A stretch of DNA of 34,273 nt from an uncultured Lachnospiraceae bacterium (GCA_910578555.1 CAJTPS010000013.1:1-34273); one strand, 5' to 3'; positions 1-8,028 are shown, counted from the first letter of the stretch. Numbers and translations: made by a program. Notes: generated by a model from the sequence alone, not told the origin.

Positions 1-64
1 TTTATCTCTGGTAGAATTTACACTTACAAGGTGGAAGTTACCTTTTCATTTCACCATCAATTTC

Positions 65-559
65 TTAATAACCTGCCTCTTTAATATATTGCACCTGCAC
101 ATACGGCTTTCCCCGGTCAATTACTCTTGTATTTCCAGTGCTTCGAAATCCGATATTTTCATAAAAAAGTCTGCCTCTTTTATTGTCTTCTAACACCCAT
201 AACTGCATGGTTTCTGCGCCAAACTGCCCGCTCAGCTGCAGAATTGCCTGCTTACCAATTCCGTTGCTTCGATATTCTTCAAGTATATACAGGCTTAGTA
301 TTTCATAGCCGTCCAGCTGCTTCATGACTTTCAAAATCCCGACAGCCAAACCGGCTTCCTGAATCAAGTAGTAGAAAATATCCTGATTCTTACATGCGTC
401 TAAAAACTCCTGTGTTCTTTTCTCCGGTGTGTCCGAGTGTACATATTCAGCCGGGAATATCTCTGCATAAGCCTGTTTCCATGCCGCAGAATGAACAAAG
501 CCCACTACGCTCGCATCACTGATCTGCGCTTTTACAATTTCAACACTACCTGCTGCCAT
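65..559 (-). CDS. GNAT-family N-acetyltransferase
   Basis: This 164-residue protein is a single GNAT domain, the fold that moves an acetyl group from acetyl-CoA to an amine. The substrate cannot be told from sequence. The acetyl-CoA pyrophosphate loop is visible as RSNGIG at residues 97-102, preceded by the beta-4 strand ILSLYILEEY, and followed by the usual late motif with LWVLEDNKRGRLFYENIGF. Length is normal for a stand-alone GNAT enzyme. The ATG shares one base with the TAA of the upstream hydrolase gene, and a G-rich Shine-Dalgarno sequence (GTAGGGGG) lies inside the end of that gene, so the two are translationally coupled. It is the last gene of the TetR-hydrolase-GNAT operon. Small-molecule detoxification is an inference from the context; the family assignment is firm. 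Confidence 0.9.
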   Translation of the reverse strand: MAAGSVEIVKAQISDASVVGFVHSAAWKQAYAEIFPAEYVHSDTPEKRTQEFLDACKNQDIFYYLIQEAGLAVGILKVMKQLDGYEILSLYILEEYRSNGIGKQAILQLSGQFGAETMQLWVLEDNKRGRLFYENIGFRSTGNTRVIDRGKPYVQVQYIKEAGY

Positions 560-1518
560 TACAACCCCCTACCTGCAATCTCCCGCAATGCCTTTCGATA
601 CGCCTCCACATTGTCAATCATCGGCGCATGTCCGGCATCCGGAATCAGATACAGTTTCTTATCCGGCGCCTGCAGTTCCTCGAAGTATTTCTTACTGATC
701 TCAACCGGTGTCTGGCAGTCTTTCTCTCCGAGCACATAGTAGACCGGAACCTGATAGCAGTCTCCTTTTTCCCGCAGATCAAAAAACAGCAGTTCACTCA
801 TTACCTGCATATTGGTCATGATACTTGTCATGAAAGGAAGCAGATCCTTTATCCCCATAACCGGTGAACGGCGCCACAGATCAATAACCGTCTTTCCAAA
901 ATCCTGCGCCAGTCCGTATTTCCCCTGCAGACTCCTGATCTGCCCCATCTTCCGATATACATTCATGTCGAAATAATCCGTCGGATACTCTCCGATCTTC
1001 TCCAGTTTCCTGATGTCTTTGCGGTTACCGCTCTTTTCAACCGCACTTTTCAGGATGGCATAACCCGTCCGCTCATTTTCCATAATGTTGATGACCTGCC
1101 CGCAGCCGATGTAACACGAAGTATGCTCCGGGTATTCCAACGCAAACATGCTGCCGAGAACGCTTCCCCAGGAGTGTCCCAGAATGGCGATTTTTTCTTT
1201 ATTGTATGTTTTCTTCACATATAGCACCATTTCCAGCAGATCGTTTTTCAGAATTTCCGTATCGGGCTTGCTTTTCTTGTTTTTCAGCCATGTTTTGCCC
1301 GCCCCGCGCTGGTCATAATAGACAATATTATAATTGCGCGCCGCATACTCTTCCACAATAAAAGCAAAGAAGCTCTCCGTCTGCCCCGGCCCGCCATGGA
1401 TAAACAGTATGACCGGATCTTCCGGTTTTGACCGGTAGTGCAGGAGGTAATGGTCGATGCCTGCAATAGATACGTATTCTTCCGTGTATGTTCTGTCTTT
1501 TTTCATATTCTTTTTCAT
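559..1518 (-). CDS. Alpha/beta hydrolase, proline iminopeptidase-like
   Basis: A 319-residue alpha/beta-hydrolase of the proline iminopeptidase (peptidase S33) type. The oxyanion-hole motif HGGPG is at residues 41-45, DQRGAG at 69-74, and the nucleophile elbow GHSWGS at 114-119 with Ser116 as nucleophile. D267 (LGEKD) and H297 (DAGHAP) fit as the rest of the catalytic triad. There is no signal peptide, so it should be cytoplasmic. HGGPG and GHSWGG-like elbows are typical of enzymes that cut N-terminal proline or small amides and esters, but the true substrate is unknown. The start is supported by an AGGAGGAAGGAG Shine-Dalgarno sequence. It sits 12 bases after the TetR gene and overlaps the GNAT gene by one base, so it is probably regulated by the TetR protein. 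Confidence 0.9.
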   Translation of the reverse strand: MKKNMKKDRTYTEEYVSIAGIDHYLLHYRSKPEDPVILFIHGGPGQTESFFAFIVEEYAARNYNIVYYDQRGAGKTWLKNKKSKPDTEILKNDLLEMVLYVKKTYNKEKIAILGHSWGSVLGSMFALEYPEHTSCYIGCGQVINIMENERTGYAILKSAVEKSGNRKDIRKLEKIGEYPTDYFDMNVYRKMGQIRSLQGKYGLAQDFGKTVIDLWRRSPVMGIKDLLPFMTSIMTNMQVMSELLFFDLREKGDCYQVPVYYVLGEKDCQTPVEISKKYFEELQAPDKKLYLIPDAGHAPMIDNVEAYRKALREIAGRGL

Positions 1519-1530
1519 TCTCCTTCCTCC

Positions 1531-2202
1531 TCATCCTTCTTCCCCAATCAGATAATTCACCGTCTGCGCCAGCGTCTTTAGCTGAACCTGCGGCTGATAC
1601 AACTCTGCCAGAGGGTTCCTCTCATGCCGATAGCAATGATGGACGATACAGTTCATCTGGATACCGCCGTATGCCGAGGAAATAAATGCAAGCAGTTCCT
1701 CCGCGCTTACCCGCGGGCGGATTCTGCCCCGCCTGACCTGCTCTTGTAAGTACTCCATCGTTCGCATGGTCAGATACTCCATATTGCCCGCTTCGGCAAG
1801 GTTCCCCATGATCTTTCGGGTTCTCCCCGGTGCATTCATGGCAAGCACGGAAAACTCGAAGTCAATTTTTTCGATTCCCATGAGTTCACTGCTCATAAAT
1901 TCCGCGAGCATTTCGAAAAGTCTGTTCGTAATTTCCGCAGGCGGCAGGAGGTCTTTTTGAGCCAGAATCTCATCAATCTTTCCCTTGATGCTCACCCGTT
2001 CCCGCATCTGCCGGATCATGTCCGCAAAAATATCGTCTATATCCTTATAAAACCGATAGATTCCTCCCTGGCTGAATCCGGTACGGTCGATAATATCCTG
2101 CATGGTGACCGTGCAGACTGTCTTCTGCAGGCACAGCTCATACGCCGCGTCCGTTATCATTTTTTTCTTTTTTATTATGTATTCCTCCGTTACCTTCGGC
2201 AT
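1531..2202 (-). CDS. TetR/AcrR-family transcriptional regulator
   Basis: A 223-residue TetR-type repressor. The N-terminal helix-turn-helix covers about residues 15-60, with the recognition segment TMQDIIDRTGFSQGGIYRFYKD at about 33-54 (key residues T-x-x-D-I and GxIYRxF). The C-terminal 150 residues form the divergent helical ligand-binding and dimerisation domain, so the inducer cannot be predicted. It is the first gene of a three-gene operon with a hydrolase and an acetyltransferase. A consensus promoter and a 22-base palindrome lie just upstream, which suggests autorepression of the whole operon. Length is within the normal TetR range (190-230). Confidence 0.93.
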   Translation of the reverse strand: MPKVTEEYIIKKKKMITDAAYELCLQKTVCTVTMQDIIDRTGFSQGGIYRFYKDIDDIFADMIRQMRERVSIKGKIDEILAQKDLLPPAEITNRLFEMLAEFMSSELMGIEKIDFEFSVLAMNAPGRTRKIMGNLAEAGNMEYLTMRTMEYLQEQVRRGRIRPRVSAEELLAFISSAYGGIQMNCIVHHCYRHERNPLAELYQPQVQLKTLAQTVNYLIGEEG

Positions 2203-2237
2203 AACGCCCTCCCGTGATATTTATTTTCCGGACTTTA

Positions 2238-2283
2238 AAAATGAATCTTGTTTCATTTTAACAGGACCAACGTCGCTTGTCAA
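2238..2283 (-). promoter_or_regulatory. Promoter and TetR operator candidate
   Basis: On the minus strand, TTGACA (2283-2278), a 17-base spacer and TAAAAT (2260-2255) form a near-perfect sigma-A promoter for the TetR operon. An inverted repeat AAAATGAA-6-TTCATTTT (2238-2245 and 2252-2259) overlaps the -10 and the predicted start of transcription. Its position and size fit a TetR-family operator. That the regulator binds here is an inference. Confidence 0.7.
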
Positions 2284-2330
2284 GAATCCGCGCAAGAACA
2301 TAAGTGTACCTTACAACTCCTGCCAGACAT

Positions 2331-2360
2331 AATAAAGGCTCCGGGTATGCCGAAGCCTTT
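2331..2360 (-). terminator. Rho-independent terminator after the chemoreceptor gene
   Basis: The arms AAAGGCTCCGG (2334-2344) and CCGAAGCCTTT (2350-2360) pair over 11 positions with one G-U and a 5-base loop. Read on the minus strand, the stem ends in a T-rich stretch (TTTATTATG). It lies about 50 bases past the stop of the chemoreceptor gene. Confidence 0.75.
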
Positions 2361-2410
2361 CCTGTTCACCTTATTTATTCCGTGTCTGTTACTTATCTGT
2401 TCTCTGCAGA

Positions 2411-4408
2411 TCAGGCATGAAAAGATTTCACCCTGTCGCTTAAGCCTGCCGCCAGGCCATCCAGCCTCTGTGCAAAATCTCTCAGCTGCGACACTGCCTG
2501 AATCTGCTGCATGGAAATCCGCATTGCCTGATCAGAATAAGAAAGACAGGACTCAGAACTTGCATCGATACTTCCAAACGCCTCCGTGATATCTTCTTTG
2601 GCAGCGACAAACTCCTGCAATCCGCTGTACAGTTCATGATTGCGCTGATCCATATCCTCAACGGAAACCGCGATATCATCAAATGTGCCTCTCACTTTGC
2701 CGGTAATCTGCGTATTCTGCGCGAACAATCCCGCCACATTCTCAATCTCGGTTACGGTCTCATCAATTTGAGACTGGATTTCCATAATCAGCTGCCGGAT
2801 ATTCTCCGTAGCGTCTTTAGTCTGTTCCGCCAGACAGCGGATTTCATCCGCCACAACGGCAAATCCCCTGCCCGCCTCCCCGGCTCTCGCCGCCTCAATC
2901 GAAGCGTTAAGGGCAAGCAGATTCGTCTGTGATGAGATCTGTGTAATCGTGGAAATAATATCCGTGATATGGTTTGACTTAACTTCCAGCGCTTCTATGC
3001 CCTCCTGGAGTCTCTTCATATTTTCCATAGACTTATCCGTAGAGGCCTCCAGATCATGCGTAATCTCTGCACTGTCAGCAAGTTTCCTGTTGACGCCGCG
3101 GACAATCTCCCTCATATCCTGAAATTGCTCATGGAACTCATCGATCTGCGTCTGGAACAGATTCAGCTTCGTTCTTCCTTCCGACACACTCTGACTCTGC
3201 GTCCCGACACTGTCCGATATATGTTCCATTTCATTCTTAACATGATCCGCACCATCAACCACTTCATCGGTAATCTCTTTCAGGATTTCTGAAGACTCTT
3301 TGATATTCTCCACCGCGCCGGCGGATATTTCCAGAATCCCCTTTAAGCTGACCATCATTTCATTGAAGCCGCCCGACAGTCTTCCCACTTCATCTTTACT
3401 GTTAATTGCCACTTCATGCGTGATATCCCTCGCCGTCACAGCACCAGTCAACCGCTTAATGGGCTTGACAATTCTGGAGGCGGTGATGCTGACAATGGCA
3501 ATACAGATTACAAAAGAAATAATCATTGCAACCACGAATCCCTGTATCAAAGCAACTATATTGGCATTCAATACCGCCTGATCCACCGCAATGGCAAGCA
3601 CCCAGTCACACGCCGGAATTGCCGCGGTAAATATTTCTCTCCCCACCCCGTCATAATCCTGTACGAAAACACTCTTGCCGGTTCTTTCCGCGAGTGCTTC
3701 AGCGAGTTTTGCATAGGGGCTGCCCACCAGATTTGCAAGGGCTACCGGCTCGTCATTCACATATCCGTAATCTTCATGCGGATGTACCACAAGGCCCGTA
3801 TTCTGGTCCAGAAGCATCGCATAACTGTTTTCCGGCACAATACATTTATCGACCATATCAACCACTGTATCAATAAAAATATCTTCGGCAAGAACACCCG
3901 CCACAGTTCCATCAATCACAACCTTACGGGAAATCGTTATAACCATTCTCCCCGAGTCTACATCCCGATAGGGAGATTCATAATTGATTCCGTCATTTTC
4001 AACCGCGCCTGTATACCAGCTTCGCTGCGTGAAGTCGATATCCGGATCAGGTTCGTATCCGCTTGCCGCCGTCATCCTGTTATCGGCGCTGACATAATAG
4101 ATATCATATAATACATTGCCCGTATTGTGATTCTCCAGCAGTTGTGTGAGGTATGTAAGAAGCGGTTCATGTTCCGTCCTGCCCTCAATCTCAACTGTCG
4201 CGGCAACGGTGTCCAGAAAGACCTCCTGTTCTTTCATCCACAGTTGTATCTCCTCAGCGCTCCTGGTCGCCAGAGCCTTTGCATTCTCGCTCTCTTTCGT
4301 TTTAAGCTCTCCTGATGTATTCGAGTAACTGATCAGGGATGCAACCGCGAGGCATATTACGCAAATAAAACAGGTTTCCAGTATAAGTTTCCCCCTCAAG
4401 CTTTTCAT
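2411..4408 (-). CDS. Methyl-accepting chemotaxis protein with dCache sensor
   Basis: A 665-residue transmembrane chemoreceptor. Residues 8-28 form TM1. An extracytoplasmic double-Cache domain spans about 33-280, TM2 about 284-310, a HAMP linker about 311-362, and the long cytoplasmic coiled-coil signalling domain follows. The invariant hairpin tip that contacts CheA and CheW is at about 485-530 (ISSQTNLLALNASIEAARAG then EAGRGFAVVADEIR). In the membrane-distal Cache pocket, R129, W131, Y132, Y147 and D176 occur in an order resembling the amino-acid-binding dCache signature, so an amino-acid ligand is possible but unproven. The start follows GAGGAGG at the right spacing. It is a single-gene unit preceded by a hairpin-rich repeat and followed by a terminator. 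It implies a motile or formerly motile organism. Confidence 0.95.
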   Translation of the reverse strand: MKSLRGKLILETCFICVICLAVASLISYSNTSGELKTKESENAKALATRSAEEIQLWMKEQEVFLDTVAATVEIEGRTEHEPLLTYLTQLLENHNTGNVLYDIYYVSADNRMTAASGYEPDPDIDFTQRSWYTGAVENDGINYESPYRDVDSGRMVITISRKVVIDGTVAGVLAEDIFIDTVVDMVDKCIVPENSYAMLLDQNTGLVVHPHEDYGYVNDEPVALANLVGSPYAKLAEALAERTGKSVFVQDYDGVGREIFTAAIPACDWVLAIAVDQAVLNANIVALIQGFVVAMIISFVICIAIVSITASRIVKPIKRLTGAVTARDITHEVAINSKDEVGRLSGGFNEMMVSLKGILEISAGAVENIKESSEILKEITDEVVDGADHVKNEMEHISDSVGTQSQSVSEGRTKLNLFQTQIDEFHEQFQDMREIVRGVNRKLADSAEITHDLEASTDKSMENMKRLQEGIEALEVKSNHITDIISTITQISSQTNLLALNASIEAARAGEAGRGFAVVADEIRCLAEQTKDATENIRQLIMEIQSQIDETVTEIENVAGLFAQNTQITGKVRGTFDDIAVSVEDMDQRNHELYSGLQEFVAAKEDITEAFGSIDASSESCLSYSDQAMRISMQQIQAVSQLRDFAQRLDGLAAGLSDRVKSFHA

Positions 4409-4620
4409 GTCAGCCTCCTCTCACACTAACCTCCATGATTCCGCTCTGCGGAATCTCATAATCCATAGACAAGCAAGCTTGTCTGGGAGAATGCTGTATT
4501 TCAGGCATTCTCCTGCGTGAGAAAAGTCTACAAAGCAGACTTAGAACTTCTTAGCGAAACAGCCTTTGCTGTGAGCAAAACTTACAAAACAAGTTTAGAA
4601 GTTCTTCTCACGCTAATTTC
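4409..4620 (-). repeat. Multi-hairpin intergenic element A
   Basis: Almost all of this non-coding stretch can fold. Perfect inverted repeats are GATTCCGC/GCGGAATC (4437-4444, 4448-4455), AGACAAGC/GCTTGTCT (4467-4474, 4477-4484), GGAGAATGC/GCATTCTCC (4486-4494, 4505-4513) and GCGTGAGAA/TTCTCACGC (4515-4523, 4605-4613). The last pair encloses further hairpins (AGTCT/AGACT, CAGC/GCTG, AAACTT/AAGTTT). On the minus strand the element ends at the ribosome binding site of the chemoreceptor gene. It also holds an 18-codon ORF (4466-4410) whose stop lies one base before the chemoreceptor ATG. Flanks and layout resemble elements B, C and E. Confidence 0.7.
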
Positions 4621-4647
4621 CAGACTCTTCTGTTGCAGATCAAATGT

Positions 4648-4683
4648 AAAAAACCCGCTATGTTTTCGGAAACACAGCAGGTT
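4648..4683 (-). terminator. Rho-independent terminator after the CofE-like gene
   Basis: On the minus strand a 14-position stem with 12 pairs (arms 4670-4683 and 4652-4665, loop of 4) is followed by six T residues. It lies about 20 bases after the stop codon of the CofE-like gene. Confidence 0.85.
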
Positions 4684-4704
4684 CATGCATATGTATGCGT
4701 CCTA

Positions 4705-5895
4705 CTAACTCGTATAATTATCAAAATATCCCTGAATCAGAATTACCGGCGTACCCTTGTCACCCGATCCGCTTGTCAGATCGCATAAGGAACCGATTAA
4801 ATCCGTCAGTCTTCTGGGCGTCGTACCCTGCGACGCCATATCGCCCACCAGATTATCCTTCTTCTCTCTGATACGGTTGGAAATGGCCTCTTTCAGCGCT
4901 TCTCCGGATAAATCTTTAAAGTCATTATCCGCCAGATATTTCAGTTTCACCTCATTGGGCGTACCCTCCAAGCCGGGCGTGCTGGCCGGAGATACACAGG
5001 GGTCTGCAAGTTCCCATATTCTACCGACGGGATCTTTAAAAGCGCCGTCACCGTACACCATGACTTCCACGTGTTTACCGGTTCTGTCAAGAATCTCCTT
5101 CTGAATGTCCATCACCAGACCGGTGCACTCCCTCGGGAATAACTTAATCGTATCCTCCGTGGATTTATTAGAACCCAGAAGCCCGTATTGCTCATTACAT
5201 CCGCTGCCGTTTACAGGTGCGGTAAGAATATCGTCCATTCCCATGACCGCCTCGGCGCCTGCCGCTTTCAGCAGCCTCTTCGTGCGGGCCCTCGTATGAA
5301 TATCGCAATTTAACACTTTTTTCGTATATGGAAGGATACTGCGGCAGTCGTTGGCAAATATGATTTCTACCTCAGCGCCTGCTTCCCGAATCAGTTCTCC
5401 ATAATAAGACACGTAATCCACCCCTGTAAAAGGATGCTTATTCTCCCCGAAAAGCTCACGGTACTTTTCCAGTGTCAGCACATCGCTGTACGGATTGATG
5501 CCCGCCTCGTCCAGTTTATCCAAAGAGACCAGTTCATTGCCGACCTCATCGCTGGGATAGCTGAGCATCAGCACCACCTTCCTGGCTCCCATCGCTATTC
5601 CTCTTAAGCAGATCGCAAAACGGTTTCTGGACAGGATCGGGAATATAACACCGATCGTCTCACCGCCAAGCTTTGCTCTGACATCCTCTGCAATCGCTTC
5701 CACCGATGCGTAATTACCCTGAGATCTCGCCACAACAGACTCCGTCACCGCAATCACGTCTCTGTCACGGATAGCAAATCCTTCCGCTTCAGCCGCCTCC
5801 AGCACACTGTCCACAACAATCTTCGACAGGTTATCCCCCTCTCTGATAATCGGGCAGCGTATGCCTCTTGATACAGTTCCGACTTTTCTCTCCAT
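4705..5895 (-). CDS. CofE-like (coenzyme F420-0:L-glutamate ligase family) protein
   Basis: A 396-residue cytoplasmic protein with the CofE fold. The N-terminal part has the family pattern: REGDNLSKIV near residue 18, then RDRDVIAVTESVVARSQG at about 43-60, which matches the GDxLxxI and DGDVxVVxxKxVSkxEG pattern of F420-0:gamma-glutamyl ligases. A later segment with GSNKSTEDTIKLFPREC and MVYGDGAFKDP is rich in conserved acidic and glycine residues that could bind metal and nucleotide. True CofE adds glutamates to F420-0 with GTP. F420 genes (fbiA/cofD, cofC) are not seen here and Lachnospiraceae are not known to make F420, so another amide ligation is likely. It is longer than archaeal CofE (about 250). 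The start follows AGAAGGG. It has its own terminator. Confidence 0.75.
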   Translation of the reverse strand: MERKVGTVSRGIRCPIIREGDNLSKIVVDSVLEAAEAEGFAIRDRDVIAVTESVVARSQGNYASVEAIAEDVRAKLGGETIGVIFPILSRNRFAICLRGIAMGARKVVLMLSYPSDEVGNELVSLDKLDEAGINPYSDVLTLEKYRELFGENKHPFTGVDYVSYYGELIREAGAEVEIIFANDCRSILPYTKKVLNCDIHTRARTKRLLKAAGAEAVMGMDDILTAPVNGSGCNEQYGLLGSNKSTEDTIKLFPRECTGLVMDIQKEILDRTGKHVEVMVYGDGAFKDPVGRIWELADPCVSPASTPGLEGTPNEVKLKYLADNDFKDLSGEALKEAISNRIREKKDNLVGDMASQGTTPRRLTDLIGSLCDLTSGSGDKGTPVILIQGYFDNYTS

Positions 5896-5978
5896 ATATT
5901 ATCCCTTCTCTCTTTCTGTAATGATAGTGAACGACATACCAATAAGCACATCTTCTTCTATTCTGCCAAAAAAAGGAC

Positions 5979-6018
5979 AAAAAAGCAACAAAATTTACTG
6001 TAGTTTTTTATTTGCTTT
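5979..6018 (-). terminator. Possible terminator overlapping the ABC-F stop codon
   Basis: AAAGCAA (5982-5988) and TTGCTTT (6012-6018) can pair, with a T6 run and then a T7 run following on the minus strand. The stem is short and AT-rich and overlaps the last codons of the ABC-F gene, so this is a weak call. Confidence 0.35.
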
Positions 6019-7675
6019 CCCGTCTCATCTCCACCACCCTCGTCGCAATCTTCTCCCGAAATCTCACGTCATGTTCCACCACGAGCATAGTCGGCTGATA
6101 GGTAAGGATCAGATCCTCGATCTGCATCCTGGAAAAAATATCAATATAGTTGAGCGGTTCATCCCAGATATACAGATGGGCCGCCTTTAACAGGCTCGCC
6201 GCAATCAACACCTTTTTCTTCTGTCCCTCTGAATATTCTTCCATATTCTTGACAAACTGCACACGCTCCAAATCAAGCTGCCTGAGAATCGCCAGAAAAA
6301 GACTTTCATCCAGATCATTCTGCCTGCCGTATTCCTTAAGACTCCCGCGCAGATACGAAGTGTCCTGATTAATATAAGAAACCACCAGCCCCGAAGCCGT
6401 AGTCAATGTGCCGGACTCCCACATAACACCAGTGTTGCCTGCACACTGTTCTGCCGTTCCTGTCCCGTCAGGGTTCTGACCGTTCTGCTGTCCGGCAGCA
6501 CGAACCGGCCCGATTATTTCATCTTTTTCTGTGCAGCGCGCAAGAATCGCCTTGATCAGGCTGGATTTCCCGCATCCGTTTTCTCCATGCAGGAAGACCC
6601 TTTCCCCACGCCGCAATTCAAAGTTAAAATTATGGAAAGCCGCCTGACCGTTCGCGCCGCCGCCCCGTCCCTTCTCGGCATTCAACTCCGGCAGACCATA
6701 AGTGATTCCATAATCCTTCGCTGTAATCAGCACTTCTTTATGATGCTGCATCGGCATCAGTTTCAAATCCACAGGGCGCTCAATATCCTGCAGCAGTCCT
6801 TCTTTCTGCTCGATCTCATCTGCAATCCGCTTTTCCATCTGCATTCTTCTGCTCTGCATCTTCTTCGTCTTCGCACCAATGTAGGCACGCGCGCCCATGC
6901 TCCTGTCATGCTCCTTCACAGGATCATATCCGATCTTCGTCTTCTCATTCTTATCCGCCCATGCATGCGTCCTTTCCGCCGCTTTATTGAGCCTTCGTAT
7001 CTCTTTGCGGTGTTTCTCATTCTCCGCCTCATAGAATGCATCCATACGGTTCTTATTCTCCCACCAGGATGAAAAGTTTCCGCTCTGTACCTCTATGGTG
7101 CATCGGTTCAGCACCAGTACATGATCGACACATGCATCCAGCAGATCACGGTCATGAGAGACAAGAATAAACCCCTTTTTCTGCTGCAGATACTCCTTCA
7201 CAATCTCTCTGGACTCCTGATCCAGATGGTTCGTCGGCTCGTCGATCAACAGGAAATCATTTTCTCCTGAAAAAAGTACCGCCAGCATCACTTTCGTCCG
7301 TTCCCCGTGACTGAGCGTCCGAAAAGGCCTGTAGAGAATGTCCGCCTCAATATGCAGTTTCTCCAGCTCGCAGATCACGCGCCAAAGCTCGCAATCCGTC
7401 TTCCACATTTCCATAAGATCCGCGCAGCATTGCTCTTTCTGCTGTTCCCTGATCTGATAAGGAAAATAATCGAATACCGCTGAAGTACTGATATGTCCCT
7501 GATATTCGTTTTGATTACCCAGCAAAAGATTCAGGAACGTCGTTTTGCCCTTCCCGTTTCTTCCGATAAAACCCAGTTTCCAATTCGTATCGATCACAAA
7601 AGATACATTTTCAAATATATTGTCAAAACTGCCTTCATAGCAGAAGGTAAGATTTGATACACTGATCTGTGCCAT
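6008..7675 (-). CDS. ABC-F ribosomal protection protein, Lsa-like
   Basis: A 555-residue soluble protein with two ABC ATPase domains and no membrane segments. NBD1 has Walker A GRNGKGKTT (38-46), signature LSHGE (121-125) and Walker B FLLIDEPTNHLD (141-152). A charged interdomain linker follows at about 205-300. NBD2 has Walker A GENGCGKSS (364-372), signature YSEGQ (481-485) and Walker B LYIWDEPLNYID (501-512). The opening (ISVSNLTFCYEG, IDTNWKLGFIGRNGKGKTT) and the WDEPLNY box are characteristic of the Lsa group, which removes lincosamides, streptogramin A and pleuromutilins from the ribosomal exit site. NBD2 carries an unusual insert (about 386-430) between Walker A and the Q-loop. The start follows GGGGG. 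The long leader argues for drug-induced expression. The resistance spectrum is inferred. Confidence 0.88.
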   Translation of the reverse strand: MAQISVSNLTFCYEGSFDNIFENVSFVIDTNWKLGFIGRNGKGKTTFLNLLLGNQNEYQGHISTSAVFDYFPYQIREQQKEQCCADLMEMWKTDCELWRVICELEKLHIEADILYRPFRTLSHGERTKVMLAVLFSGENDFLLIDEPTNHLDQESREIVKEYLQQKKGFILVSHDRDLLDACVDHVLVLNRCTIEVQSGNFSSWWENKNRMDAFYEAENEKHRKEIRRLNKAAERTHAWADKNEKTKIGYDPVKEHDRSMGARAYIGAKTKKMQSRRMQMEKRIADEIEQKEGLLQDIERPVDLKLMPMQHHKEVLITAKDYGITYGLPELNAEKGRGGGANGQAAFHNFNFELRRGERVFLHGENGCGKSSLIKAILARCTEKDEIIGPVRAAGQQNGQNPDGTGTAEQCAGNTGVMWESGTLTTASGLVVSYINQDTSYLRGSLKEYGRQNDLDESLFLAILRQLDLERVQFVKNMEEYSEGQKKKVLIAASLLKAAHLYIWDEPLNYIDIFSRMQIEDLILTYQPTMLVVEHDVRFREKIATRVVEMRRESK

Positions 7676-7783
7676 AGTGTTCAGCCCCCTTTTTAATCAA
7701 ATTGAGAAGATTTTTCTTCCCCTTCCCGCCGCGCAGTCCGCATGCTGCGCCAGCAGCAAATTTCCACACGCGGACCTGCACAT

Positions 7784-7814
7784 AAAAAAAGAATCATTTG
7801 CTGCCAAATGATTC
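7784..7814 (-). terminator. Intrinsic terminator inside the ABC-F leader
   Basis: GAATCATTTG (7791-7800) and CAAATGATTC (7805-7814) form a perfect 10-bp stem with a 4-base loop. On the minus strand it is followed by T7. It lies about 110 bases before the ABC-F start codon and downstream of that gene's own promoter, so it would stop the leader transcript unless antagonised. Confidence 0.88.
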
Positions 7815-7894
7815 CGGATCGTTTCAGGTTCATAAACACTTTTTATAATCCGATCAAACGCACCGCAGCACCACACATACAGGTGCCGGTCTGA

Positions 7895-7981
7895 TCAAAT
7901 AACAATCTGTAATAAAGTATACAAATAAAGAGCGGTTATGAGAATGAGAAACATAATCCACTTTTGGCAACAATATTTCAT
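7895..7981 (-). CDS. Candidate 28-residue leader peptide
   Basis: The frame starts ATG-AAA-TAT-TGT-TGC and ends TGA. It encodes a short hydrophobic peptide with a K/W/C-rich start and a membrane-like core (FLILITALYLYTLL). No clear Shine-Dalgarno sequence precedes it, so translation would have to be coupled to the tiny upstream ORF that ends 14 bases earlier. It ends just before the hairpins that lead into the terminator, where a stalled or absent ribosome could change folding. Whether it is translated is unknown. It may be fortuitous. Confidence 0.4.
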   Translation of the reverse strand: MKYCCQKWIMFLILITALYLYTLLQIVI

Positions 7982-7995
7982 GTTTCAAAAGTCGA

Positions 7996-8028
7996 TTACT
8001 GCCTCATCTTTCCACCCCTTCCGCTCAT
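7996..8028 (-). CDS. Tiny leader ORF (3 or 10 codons)
   Basis: The best start is the ATG at 8007, which follows a strong ribosome site (GGAAGGGGTGG) and encodes only Met-Arg-Gln before TAA. An in-frame ATG at 8028, at the very 5' end of the predicted transcript, would give ten residues (MSGRGGKMRQ). A strong ribosome site in front of a three-codon ORF in the leader of a ribosome-protection gene fits an antibiotic-sensing leader peptide, since several exit-site drugs act during initiation or the first few peptide bonds. The role is an inference. Confidence 0.5.
   Translation of the reverse strand: MSGRGGKMRQ

Noticed and set aside
3416..4111. 231-codon plus-strand frame across the chemoreceptor gene
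   Set aside because: It is opposite the dCache/HAMP region of a clear chemoreceptor, has odd composition and no ribosome site.
4409..4704. CRISPR array
   Set aside because: The repeats are inverted hairpins of differing sequence, not regularly spaced direct repeats, and no cas genes are present.
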